Assembly (NCBI GenBank): GCA_964531715.1
Contig: CAZHEE010000003.1
Span: 1 to 64,000, forward strand
Reading direction: 5' to 3'
Length of the DNA: 64,000 nt
Origin: UBA1664 sp964531715
GTDB taxonomy: Bacteria > Pseudomonadota > Alphaproteobacteria > Micavibrionales > UBA1664
Position 1 is the first letter of the stretch; each line of letters starts with the position of its first letter. The notes under the pieces were generated by a model. That model did not search any database and was not told the origin of the DNA. It saw only the letters and a program-made list of their open reading frames with translations. Positions 1-7,475 of this stretch are shown here, piece after piece. The position numbers and the translations under genes were made by a program.

Positions 1-76
1 AATATGCCATCCTCAATCCATAACATCGTCGATTGTTATTGCAAATGACTATAGTCTACAGCTTTTTTAGCATTTA

Positions 77-120
77 TAGAATCCCTTAAAATTTGATAAA
101 TCAAATTCAGGAAAATGATG
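77..120. repeat. Palindromic intergenic repeat, family D, copy 1
   Basis: A 44-nt stretch closely matches 42131-42174. Both copies share the core ATAAATCAAATTCAGG and an AATCCCTTA/ATTCCCTTA left end, and both are partly self-complementary (AAATTTGA against TCAAATT). The rest of the first 170 bases is AT-rich and shows no gene. Confidence 0.7.
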
Positions 121-170
121 TTCATTTTTTAAATAATTATCGTCGTTTAGACCATGAAACAAGTTCAGGG

Positions 171-1061
171 TTATGATAAAACTGGTAAGTACAACTGATT
201 CCGTATCCAAGTGACCTGACGTTTGGCGTATTGTCTTGTTTCGGTTTGAGTTTTTTCAATGGCATTATCCATCGTTATTTCCCTAGCCAGATAATCCCGA
301 AACGCGCGATAGCCATGGGCTTTAACAATGAGTGCATCAGGCGGAATCTCACCACTTTCTATCCTGTTTGTCAAAGCCTGAACCTCATCCAAGACCCCAT
401 TCTCAAGCATAGTAGAAAGCCGTTTATTAATATTACTGATAAGCATTTCCCTTTCGGGAATAAGGGGTTGAATATCAAAATGCCATCCGCTTGGGGCGCC
501 TTCAAGCGGTTCCTCCTGCCACTCGGCGAGCGGTCTTCCGGTATGCTCAAACACTTCCCATGCCCGTATGGCGCGCTGTTTATTCATCGGGTCAATCTGT
601 GAAGCCGTTAAAGGATCAAGCCTTTGAAGCTCTGCAAAGAACGCGTCTTGCCCCAATTCATGGTGCAAGGCAATCGCCTTGTCCCTTACAGATTGCGGTA
701 TATCGGGAATGTGGGACAGCCCGTCTGTCAAAGCCTTTAGATAAAAACCCGTGCCACCGCAGAGGATTGGGGTTTGCCCTGCCTTAAAAGCTTGCGAAAT
801 TTCGGTTATGGCATCTTGCCGCCAATCGGCGGCGGAATAATGACGCGCGGGGTGTAAATGCCCATAAAGTCGGTGCGATATCTCCGCTTTCTCCGCCGCG
901 CTCGGCTGGGCGGTCAGTGTGTGGAGTGCATCATAGGATTGCATCGCATCGCAATTTATAATGACACCATTATTGGCGCGCGCCTTTTCAAGAGCCAGCG
1001 CAGACTTTCCCGAGGCAGTCGGACCGATAATAACCTGAATAATTTTTGTGCTGTCAGGCAC
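171..1061 (-). CDS. miaA: tRNA dimethylallyltransferase MiaA
   Basis: Transfers a dimethylallyl group from DMAPP to N6 of A37 in tRNAs that read UNN codons, in the cytoplasm. The 296-residue protein has the usual family length. The N-terminal P-loop GPTASGKSALA is followed by the family segment NCDAMQSYDAL, and a GGTGFYLKAL block sits near residue 105. The start is GTG, with AAGG a few bases upstream. The gene lies 5 bp after the degP stop, so it is probably the last gene of the hflK-hflC-degP-miaA run. The family assignment is firm. Confidence 0.96.
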   Translation of the reverse strand: MPDSTKIIQVIIGPTASGKSALALEKARANNGVIINCDAMQSYDALHTLTAQPSAAEKAEISHRLYGHLHPARHYSAADWRQDAITEISQAFKAGQTPILCGGTGFYLKALTDGLSHIPDIPQSVRDKAIALHHELGQDAFFAELQRLDPLTASQIDPMNKQRAIRAWEVFEHTGRPLAEWQEEPLEGAPSGWHFDIQPLIPEREMLISNINKRLSTMLENGVLDEVQALTNRIESGEIPPDALIVKAHGYRAFRDYLAREITMDNAIEKTQTETRQYAKRQVTWIRNQLYLPVLS

Positions 1062-1066
1062 CTTGA

Positions 1067-2638
1067 TTACTCGGTTGCTTCTTCAGTTTCATCCTGAATT
1101 TTGACGGCGACAAACTGGATATTGCCGTTACGGTTAAGCAGGAACAATATCGACTCACGATTTAATTGTTGAGCCTTTTCAATTTCTTGTCTTAACACAT
1201 CCAATGAAGCCGTTTTTTGGTTTATCGCGGTAATGACGTCGCCTTCTGAGACACCTTTTTGTGCGGCATCACGGTTCAGGTCGGCATCCGTCACGACCAA
1301 GCCTGCAACTGATTGTTCAATGCCATAAGTCTGGCGCTTTGTATCATTAAGCGGCATGAGCGTCAGCCCAAGCGTCTCAAACGCTGTCCCCTGTGCAGTC
1401 GGCTCGCTATCACTCATCATCGCCCCGCCATCATGCATGGCGAGCAAGCCTTCCTCCTCAGCCTTTTCCAGTTCACCAACATTCGCGGTCAGATTCACAC
1501 GCTTGCCATCGCGCCAAACGATAATCGGCACATCCTTATCAATATCGGTTTCGGCAACGATACGCGGTAGGTTACGCATCTCGCGAATGGGTTTATTGTC
1601 GAATGCGAGGATGATATCACCCGCCTTAATCCCTGATTTTTCGGCAGGGCCGGTTGAGGTTACCTCGGCAACAAGTGCGCCAGCAGCCTTTGCTAGCCCG
1701 AGGCTTTCGGCAATTTCATCTGTCACTTCCTGAATTTTAACGCCGAGCCATCCGCGGCGTGTGCGCCCATACTCATTCAACTGCTTAATCACAGGCTCAG
1801 CCATGGCGGAGGGGATGGCAAAACCTATACCGACAGAGCCGCCCGTAGGTGAGAAAATCGCCGTATTTATGCCGATGACTTCACCTTTAATATTGAACAT
1901 CGGCCCACCGCTATTCCCCCGATTGATGGAGGCGTCGGTTTGGATGTAATCATCGTAAGGACCTGATTGAATATCGCGCTGTCTGGCGGAGATAATCCCT
2001 GCCGTGACAGTCCCGCCCAGCCCGAACGGGTTACCAATCGCGATAACCCAATCGCCGACGCGCATCACGTCACTGTCGCCGAATCTGGCTTCATTCACAT
2101 CTTCGCCCTTTAAATCAGCCTTGAGCACAGCGATATCGGTTTTTGAGTCCGTCCCGATAATTTCTGCAGGAAGCACTTTATCATTATGAAGCGTAATTTT
2201 AATTTCGTCCGCGCCGTCAATCACATGATTATTGGTGATGATGAGACCCTCTTCCTTATCAAGGATGAAGCCAGAGCCAAGCGATGTCGGCGGCAGCATA
2301 CGGCGCGGTTGCCGCGGCATTTGCATCATTGGTCCTTGTTGACCGAAAAAATCTTCAAAAAAATCGTTAAACGGGTGACCTTCCGGAAACTGAAATGGCG
2401 GTTGCCCCGGGTAGGGTTGCCGCTGATAAGGCGATGGGCGTTCCTCAATTTTTTGTGTTGAGGAAATATTCACAACCGTCGGCAGTAAGTCTTCCGCCAA
2501 ATCGGCAAAGCTATCAGGTGTCGAAGAGGCCTGCGCGCTTGCAATATTTAATAGCAAGAGAGCGGTCAGGATTTTGCCGAAAACGGCTATCCCGCCAAGG
2601 AAATAGAGAGGGTTTTTTTGTATGTTTTGAAAATTCAT
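1067..2638 (-). CDS. degP: DegP/Do-family periplasmic serine protease
   Basis: Periplasmic trypsin-like protease and chaperone for misfolded envelope proteins. The N-terminus has a hydrophobic signal segment (about residues 12-38) ending near AQASS. The catalytic triad is visible: His in TNNHVIDGADE (about 138), Asp in SKTDIAVLK and Ser in RGNSGGPMF. Two PDZ domains follow (about 290-380 and 415-515). At 523 residues it is typical of the DegP/DegQ group. A proline/glutamine/methionine-rich loop (about 68-115) precedes the protease core. AAAGGTCG before ATG is a plausible ribosome binding site. It sits downstream of hflC, a common alphaproteobacterial order, but 587 bp of repeats separate them. 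Confidence 0.95.
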   Translation of the reverse strand: MNFQNIQKNPLYFLGGIAVFGKILTALLLLNIASAQASSTPDSFADLAEDLLPTVVNISSTQKIEERPSPYQRQPYPGQPPFQFPEGHPFNDFFEDFFGQQGPMMQMPRQPRRMLPPTSLGSGFILDKEEGLIITNNHVIDGADEIKITLHNDKVLPAEIIGTDSKTDIAVLKADLKGEDVNEARFGDSDVMRVGDWVIAIGNPFGLGGTVTAGIISARQRDIQSGPYDDYIQTDASINRGNSGGPMFNIKGEVIGINTAIFSPTGGSVGIGFAIPSAMAEPVIKQLNEYGRTRRGWLGVKIQEVTDEIAESLGLAKAAGALVAEVTSTGPAEKSGIKAGDIILAFDNKPIREMRNLPRIVAETDIDKDVPIIVWRDGKRVNLTANVGELEKAEEEGLLAMHDGGAMMSDSEPTAQGTAFETLGLTLMPLNDTKRQTYGIEQSVAGLVVTDADLNRDAAQKGVSEGDVITAINQKTASLDVLRQEIEKAQQLNRESILFLLNRNGNIQFVAVKIQDETEEATE

Positions 2639-3225
2639 ATTCGACCTTTTTTTGATTTACTACTTATTTAAAGTAAATACCAAATTTGTCAAAATTTCGA
2701 TGATATATTGAGAAAAAATTTTTTAGTTCTTATGATTTTAAAAACAAAGTTAATCGTCATTGCACGCCCCCGCGCGTGCAATCCACAAAAAAAATTACAC
2801 GGAGTATCGGAGGTTCGGAGCTTCTTCCAACCTACACTCCGTTTCTCCGCCCCTCCGTGTAAAATTAAACTGTCATCTTGACCAAGCACATGCGAGAGGA
2901 GAGATTTGAATATTTTTAACCGCTGAGGTTATAGAGAACGCAAAATCTGCAATGACGTATAATTTTAACATAAAATATCAGAAAATCCCCTCTCCTCGGG
3001 AGAGGGTTAAGGTAAGGGGTTTTAAGCTCTTTCTTTAATCGCAGAGTTATGGAGTAAGAAGAGTTGTTTTTAATAAACTCCGAACCTCCGATACTCCGTG
3101 TTGAAATAAACATAGATTGCGCCCTTCGCCGCAACAACGAATGAAGCAACCTTTGTATTCCTCTGTTTACCTCTGTAGTAAAAAAGTTTAGATTGCAGGA
3201 ACAAGCCCAGCAATGACGGTTCTAT
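2639..3225. repeat. Mosaic of at least five palindromic repeats between hflC and degP
   Basis: No credible gene lies in this 587-bp gap. It holds a GTCATTGCACGC/GCGTGCAATCC palindrome (2756-2785) and a large hairpin from TACACGGAG to CTCCGTGTA (2796-2862). It also has a CCTCTCC..GGGAGAGGG unit (2986-3020) and a GCAGAGTTATGGAGTAAG unit. The unit running into 3101 contains CTCCGAACCTCCGATACTCC, the reverse complement of part of the 2796 unit. An ATTGC..GCAATGACGG unit lies at 3189-3219. Related units recur at 13.4 kb, 41.5 kb and elsewhere. Confidence 0.85.
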
Positions 3226-4164
3226 TTAATTTGATTCAGACAAAAATCTTAAAAAATCAGAGTCTGGTGACAAAATCATCCGCGTACGCTCCTGCCCGTT
3301 TTGCCCTTCCTGAAACGTATTCAGATACGCATCCATAGAACGGGTAAAGGCATAGAATTCAGGGTCCTGATTATAGGCTTTGTTATAGATATTTGTGGCA
3401 TCTCTGTCGCCTTGACCTTTGATGATTTGAGCCTGCTTTTCAGCCTCGGCAAGAATAATAGCGCGGTCCTTATCGGCAGTTGATTTGATTTCAAGCGCCT
3501 TTTCCCGCCCACTCGCACGTGTTTTGGTGGCAAGCTCATTCCGCTCTGTAATCATCCGATTAACCGTTGATTCACGTAAGCGATCCGTTAAATCCGCGCG
3601 GACAATGCGGATATCAACAATCTCAACACCTCTGGGTTGCATTTCCTGATTCACACGGTCGCGAATTGTTGTCATAAGTTCACTGCGTTGTGAAGAAAGT
3701 ATTTCGCGTAAAGTCGCACTCCCTAATGTATCCCGTGTTGCGGAATCCATCACATTTTCAATTTGTTGACGGGCACGGGCTTCGGTCTGTAACCGCTGAA
3801 GGAATAAGAGCGGATCGGTAATGCGGTAACGGGCAAAAGTATCAACGATTATCGGCTCCCCACTGACCTCGTCAATGAGTTCCTGATCAATCGAGCCCTC
3901 CTCAACCAACGGGCTGTTGCGGTCGGATGAGATATTCACACGTTCAGGGTTTGGGTCAACTTCCAATATCCGCCCGTCGAAATAGCGGACATTTTGGATA
4001 GGCCATGGCATTTTGATTTTAAGCCCTGCTTCCTGATAAACCTGCTTCGGTTGACCGAATTGCAGGACAATCGCCGTTTCACGCTCATCCACTGTAAAAA
4101 TAGACAGGCTGAGTATAATAAAGACAACGGCAACGATTATTGCGATGATGGGGAGTTTTTGCAT
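3226..4164 (-). CDS. hflC: HflC, SPFH-domain subunit of the HflKC complex
   Basis: Inner-membrane SPFH (stomatin/prohibitin) protein that pairs with HflK and modulates the FtsH protease. It is 312 residues, with one N-terminal membrane segment (about 5-24), then the family start TVDERETAIVLQFGQP and a long charged helical C-terminal half (ARASGREKALEIKSTADKDR). AAGGAAGAC about 12 nt before ATG gives it its own ribosome binding site. Normally hflK and hflC are adjacent; here a GIY-YIG gene and repeats occupy the 463 bp between them. Confidence 0.96.
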   Translation of the reverse strand: MQKLPIIAIIVAVVFIILSLSIFTVDERETAIVLQFGQPKQVYQEAGLKIKMPWPIQNVRYFDGRILEVDPNPERVNISSDRNSPLVEEGSIDQELIDEVSGEPIIVDTFARYRITDPLLFLQRLQTEARARQQIENVMDSATRDTLGSATLREILSSQRSELMTTIRDRVNQEMQPRGVEIVDIRIVRADLTDRLRESTVNRMITERNELATKTRASGREKALEIKSTADKDRAIILAEAEKQAQIIKGQGDRDATNIYNKAYNQDPEFYAFTRSMDAYLNTFQEGQNGQERTRMILSPDSDFLRFLSESN

Positions 4165-4248
4165 TTTTTCTAGTCTTCCTTATTTCTTTCGTCTCATTAG
4201 TGTGTCCACCCCCGCGCGGAGGAGGGGGAACGGGGCTATTGCTTTTTA

Positions 4249-4272
4249 CGTTCCCCCGCCTTGAGCGGGGGT
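4249..4272. repeat. Left inverted palindrome of the GIY-YIG unit (CTTGA loop)
   Basis: Stem CCCCCGC pairs with GCGGGGG around the loop CTTGA (TCAAG on the other strand). It is the reverse complement of 4583-4607 over 24 of 25 positions and pairs with the degenerate copy at 4208-4231. Confidence 0.85.
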
Positions 4273-4275
4273 TAA

Positions 4276-4569
4276 TCAATTACAAATATGCTCATAGAGA
4301 TCTTTCCATTCAGGATTAAATTTTTCTATTAATTCGATCTTCCAAATTCTATTCCACTTTTTCAGTCTTCGCTCTCGCTTCATTGCATTTTCAGCATCTT
4401 TGTAAACTTCATAATAAACCAATGTTTTAATGCTATGCTCTTTCGTGTACCCATCTGCCAGCTCTTTTCTGTGTTCATAAATACGCTTCGGTAAGTTTGA
4501 AGTGAGTCCGACATAAAACTTCTTACTATCAAGCCTTGTTAAGATATAAACATAGAATTCTTTTTCCAT
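4276..4569 (-). CDS. Small GIY-YIG (URI-type, COG2827-like) endonuclease
   Basis: A 97-residue single-domain GIY-YIG nuclease. The two signature strands are YVYIL (residues 6-10) and FYVGLTSNL (about 18-26). The conserved Arg lies in LPKRIYEHR and the catalytic Glu in NAMKRERRLKKW. A typical family ending, FNPEWKDLYE, closes the protein. No key residue appears missing, so it is probably active on DNA. Genes of this family are often present in several copies per genome with no known cellular role. Its stop codon lies 4 bp from the left inverted repeat and its start 14 bp from the right one. No clear Shine-Dalgarno is present; it may be read from the hflK transcript. Confidence 0.9.
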   Translation of the reverse strand: MEKEFYVYILTRLDSKKFYVGLTSNLPKRIYEHRKELADGYTKEHSIKTLVYYEVYKDAENAMKRERRLKKWNRIWKIELIEKFNPEWKDLYEHICN

Positions 4570-4582
4570 TTCTAATTTTTTT

Positions 4583-4607
4583 ACCCCCCGCTCAAGGCGG
4601 GGGAACG
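4583..4607. repeat. Right inverted palindrome of the GIY-YIG unit (TCAAG loop)
   Basis: CCCCCCGC-TCAAG-GCGGGGG followed by AACG. It is a near-perfect inverted copy of 4249-4272, and the same core recurs inside polA at 39930-39950. Confidence 0.85.
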
Positions 4608-4627
4608 CGTGTTATCCAACAACGGTA

Positions 4628-5704
4628 TTAATTATTTCCCCTATTCAATGGCAAATAAGGCAGCACACCTTGCCCGCCATCTTCCTGGTCGAGGATGATT
4701 TTATCAGCATTGCGCATAATTTGTTCCATTGTCTCAATATAAATCCTTTCACGCGTTACTTCTCGCCCGCCAATATAAGCCTGATAAAGCTCGCTAAAAC
4801 GTTCTGCCTCCCCTTCTGCGCGGGCAATACGAGATTCTTTATAGCCTTGCGCTTCTTGAATCATGCGAATGGCTTCCCCTCTCGCTTTCGGGATAATATC
4901 GTTTTTGTAGATAGTGGCCTCATTTTGAAAACGCTCTGCATCCTGCGTGGCGGCAACAACATCGTCAAAAGCCTCTGTCACATCGGGGTGAACGGTTGCA
5001 TCTTGAATCAACACCTGTTTCACAGCGACACCTGAGCCATAATTATCAAGCGTTTCTTGGGTCAAATTCTTGATGCGCTGAGCCACAAGTTCCCTTCCAG
5101 TCGTTATAATCGGTTGCAAGTTTGTTTGCCCGACCACCTCACGCGTTGTGCTCTCGGCGACACGTTTGATTGTATCTTCCTGATTACGAATATTGAAAAT
5201 AAAGTCATGAGCATTTTGAATATTCCAAATCACAACCACATCAATATCAACAATATTAGCATCGGCGGTGAGCATGAGGGATTCCTCAGGCACATCATTG
5301 CGTATATTGTTGCGGCGGTTAATATCGTTAAACCCGATGGTTAAACGGCGGTCTTCTGTCACATTGACTTTTGTTAAACTTTCAATCGGCCAAGGAATAT
5401 GATAGCCCATCCCAGGGTCCGTCTGGGTACGCGCCAGCTCCCCAAAGCGTTGAATAACGGCATTTTCATTCGGTAGCACGCGGTAGAAGCCACTCGCCAT
5501 CCAAAGTGCCGCCACAATAATAACAGCGAGTAAAATAAACTTACCCTCACCCCCATTGCCGAAATTAAAATTCTCTTTCGCCTTGGCAATCAGCTCGTCA
5601 ATATCGGGCAGGTCACTTTTAGGCGGTCTGCGGTGCGGGTTATTGTTATTATTGCTTGGGCCTGTTGGGCCTTGCCCCCATGGGTTTTTACCGTTTGGTG
5701 CCAT
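4628..5704 (-). CDS. hflK: HflK, SPFH-domain subunit of the HflKC complex
   Basis: Partner of HflC in the membrane complex that surrounds FtsH. The 358-residue protein starts with a Gly/Asn/Pro-rich cytoplasmic region (MAPNGKNPWGQGP and an Asn run) as in other HflK proteins. A membrane segment follows near residues 55-72, then VLPNENAVIQRFG and the SPFH domain. Its C-terminus is coiled-coil rich. It is the first gene of the minus-strand run and diverges from mrp over a 68-bp gap. No strong Shine-Dalgarno precedes its ATG. Confidence 0.96.
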   Translation of the reverse strand: MAPNGKNPWGQGPTGPSNNNNNPHRRPPKSDLPDIDELIAKAKENFNFGNGGEGKFILLAVIIVAALWMASGFYRVLPNENAVIQRFGELARTQTDPGMGYHIPWPIESLTKVNVTEDRRLTIGFNDINRRNNIRNDVPEESLMLTADANIVDIDVVVIWNIQNAHDFIFNIRNQEDTIKRVAESTTREVVGQTNLQPIITTGRELVAQRIKNLTQETLDNYGSGVAVKQVLIQDATVHPDVTEAFDDVVAATQDAERFQNEATIYKNDIIPKARGEAIRMIQEAQGYKESRIARAEGEAERFSELYQAYIGGREVTRERIYIETMEQIMRNADKIILDQEDGGQGVLPYLPLNRGNN

Positions 5705-5736
5705 TGTCGCTTTTGCTCGCTTTATTTCTCAAGATA

Positions 5737-5772
5737 TTGATTAAACTTACGAACTAAAATATATCATGGATT
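5737..5772 (+). promoter_or_regulatory. Putative leaderless promoter of mrp
   Basis: TTGATT (5737-5742), a 17-nt spacer and TATATC (5760-5765) lie so that transcription would start at or next to the ATG at 5773. No Shine-Dalgarno is present. Inference from spacing only. Confidence 0.5.
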
Positions 5773-6828
5773 ATGTTTGGCAATAGAAAACCGTCCGAAA
5801 AAGATATCCGTCAGGCTTTAAGCACGGTTGAACGTGTAAAAATTGACAATATCCTCATCAATGACAAAGATGTGCGTATAATTCTCTCCTGCCCTGCCAA
5901 GCTTGCGCCCGTGAAAGAGATTGAGGCTGAGCAAGCTCTTAAGGCTGTAAAACATATAGGCGCGTTTCACCTTGTTATGACGGCGGAGAAGGCGGCGCCT
6001 GCCCGTCCTGCCAATACCACAAAAATAGAAATTGATGCGAAAAATATTATCGCGGTAGCAAGCGGTAAAGGCGGTGTGGGTAAGTCAACCGTTGCCATGA
6101 ATATCGCGGCAGGCCTTGCCAGACAAGGGCAGAAGGTCGGCCTGCTTGATGCCGATATTTATGGGCCTTCCATCCCGAGAATGACGGGTCTATCCGGCGT
6201 GAAGCCGGAACAGAATGCGGAAGGCAAGATTATTCCCCTCAAAAAGATACTGTCATCCCCGCCGCCGAGCGGGGGATCTCATTCTGGGAAAGATCCTTTG
6301 GTCAAGCCAAAGGATGACGAAATTTCTATGAGTATCATGTCCATCGGATTTATGATTGGTGAGGATAATCCCCTCATCTGGCGCGGGCCGATGGTGCAAT
6401 CGGCCTTTGTTCAAATGCTTCAGGATGTGGCATGGGAAGGGTTGGATACACTTGTAATTGATATGCCGCCCGGGACAGGGGATATTCAACTGACCATGAG
6501 TCAGCGCGTGCCGCTTACGGGTGCGGTTATTGTTTCAACCCCGCAGGATATCGCGCTGATTGATGCCAGAAAAGCAATCGAAATGTTTAAAAAGGTCAAT
6601 GTGCCCATCCTCGGGCTGATAGAAAATATGTCGCATTATTGCTGTCCGCAATGCGGATATAAGGATGATATTTTCGGGCATGGCGGTGCAAAAGCTGAAG
6701 CTGAAAAGCTCGATATTCTTTTTCTGGGCGAAATACCGCTCAATGCCGAAATCCGCCAAGCCGCCGATAAGGGCGAGCCAATAACAGAGTTTTATAAAGA
6801 AATAGTTTTGTCTTTGCGAGAAGCGTAG
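5773..6828 (+). CDS. mrp: Mrp/ApbC-type iron-sulfur cluster carrier ATPase with repeat-encoded insert
   Basis: P-loop ATPase that carries and delivers Fe-S clusters in the cytoplasm. An N-terminal MIP18-like domain (residues 1-75) is followed by the deviant Walker A SGKGGVGKSTVAMN (about 98-111). Next come DADIYGPSIPRM, DMPPGTGD and the cluster-binding CCPQCG near residue 295. Residues about 160-183 (LSSPPPSGGSHSGKDPLVKP and following) are absent from the family and are encoded by a palindromic repeat inserted in frame (6252-6319). The last residues, SLREA, also derive from a repeat at the stop codon. Since the P-loop and CxxC are intact, the protein is probably functional. Confidence 0.95.
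   Translation: MFGNRKPSEKDIRQALSTVERVKIDNILINDKDVRIILSCPAKLAPVKEIEAEQALKAVKHIGAFHLVMTAEKAAPARPANTTKIEIDAKNIIAVASGKGGVGKSTVAMNIAAGLARQGQKVGLLDADIYGPSIPRMTGLSGVKPEQNAEGKIIPLKKILSSPPPSGGSHSGKDPLVKPKDDEISMSIMSIGFMIGEDNPLIWRGPMVQSAFVQMLQDVAWEGLDTLVIDMPPGTGDIQLTMSQRVPLTGAVIVSTPQDIALIDARKAIEMFKKVNVPILGLIENMSHYCCPQCGYKDDIFGHGGAKAEAEKLDILFLGEIPLNAEIRQAADKGEPITEFYKEIVLSLREA
6252..6319. repeat. Composite palindromic element inside mrp
   Basis: The element begins GTCATCCCCGCC and ends GGATGACG, so its outer ends are mutually inverted (GTCATCC and GGATGAC). Inside are one palindrome CCCCGC..GCGGGG and a second, CCTTTGG-TCAAG-CCAAAGG. It is read through in frame as about 24 extra residues of Mrp. Confidence 0.85.
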
Positions 6829-6900
6829 CGACGAAGCAACCCATATATACTTTAAGAGACTATGGATTGCCGCGGTCGCGTTACTCCCTCGCAATGACGC
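6811..6900. repeat. Palindromic repeat (family C) overlapping the ends of mrp and folA
   Basis: The outer ends are inverted (TTTGCGAG at the left, CTCGCAATGAC at the right), with internal CGAAGCAACCCAT against ATGGATTGCCGCG. The left arm contains the last codons and stop of mrp; the right arm contains the last codons and stop of folA. Confidence 0.8.
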
Positions 6901-7388
6901 TCATAAATATTAAAGCTATACCCACCTTGTGGGTCAGAAGATGTGAGCTCCCATTCATCGCCCAATTCAGGGAAGAACACATCGCCCTCATAGTTTTTAT
7001 CAATTTCGGTGAGATAGACACGTTTGGCAAAAGGCAAAGCCTGTTCATATATTGTTCCCCCACCGATAATCATAATTTCATCCACAGGCTCTACCAAAGC
7101 CTTTTCAATAGCAGCCTCGAGCGAATGGCAGGTAATGCAATTTTCAGGCTGATACTCTTGATTTCTGGTGACAATGACATTTTTTCTTTTCGGTAAAGCA
7201 GGGCCTGAATGCGGGTTACTGCCTTTCATCGCATGGATGGATTCGAATGTTGCACGCCCCATAATGATTGGTTTACCAAGGGTTTTTTCCTTAAAATATT
7301 TAAAATCCTCGGGGATATGCCAGGGGATTTTGTCACCATCCCCTATGACGCGATTTTTTGAGCAAGCAGCAATGAGTGATATTGTCAT
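6852..7388 (-). CDS. folA: Dihydrofolate reductase
   Basis: Reduces dihydrofolate to tetrahydrofolate with NADPH, regenerating the cofactor spent by the ThyA encoded just upstream. The start MTISLIAACSKNRVIG (ATG at 7388) is chosen over an upstream in-frame codon because it matches the family N-terminus and has AAAGGA about 10 nt upstream. Visible motifs are KIPWHIPEDFKYFKEKT, GRATFESI, NVIVTRN and the MIIGGGTIYEQAL block. The enzyme should end near FNIYER; the following residues HCEGVTRPRQSIVS are encoded by the repeat at 6811-6900, a short neutral tail. Confidence 0.95.
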   Translation of the reverse strand: MTISLIAACSKNRVIGDGDKIPWHIPEDFKYFKEKTLGKPIIMGRATFESIHAMKGSNPHSGPALPKRKNVIVTRNQEYQPENCITCHSLEAAIEKALVEPVDEIMIIGGGTIYEQALPFAKRVYLTEIDKNYEGDVFFPELGDEWELTSSDPQGGYSFNIYERHCEGVTRPRQSIVS

Positions 7389-7405
7389 GCAATCAATTTC
7401 CTTTA

Positions 7406-7468
7406 CGTCATTGCGATGAAGGCCGCAATCCACGTTTGATTAAGACTCTGGCCTTTGCCGGAGTGACG
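7406..7468. repeat. Palindromic repeats between thyA and folA
   Basis: GTCATTGCGATGAAGGCCGCAATCC is followed by a second small hairpin, CTCTGGC-CTTT-GCCGGAG, ending TGACGG. This is the same family as 13454-13478. Confidence 0.75.
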
Positions 7469-7475
7469 GTTTAGA

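Larger units (their letters stand above)
4208..4607 (-). mobile_element. Putative GIY-YIG mini-element bounded by inverted palindromes
   Basis: A GIY-YIG nuclease gene (4276-4569) is bracketed by 4249-4272 and 4583-4607. These are inverted copies of one sequence: the left is the reverse complement of the right except for one extra C. An additional related copy (4208-4231, CCCCCGCGCGG then AGGAGGGGGAACG) makes the left end a hairpin with the 4249 copy. The unit lies between hflK and hflC, genes normally contiguous, which argues for insertion. No transposase is present. That the unit moves is inference. Confidence 0.6.

Noticed and set aside
858..1097. Plus-strand coding frames opposite miaA and degP
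   Set aside because: They are open only because of codon bias on the other strand; no family features or ribosome binding sites.
2639..3225. Small protein genes in the hflC-degP gap
   Set aside because: All open frames there run through palindromic repeats, lack ribosome binding sites and have unlikely compositions.
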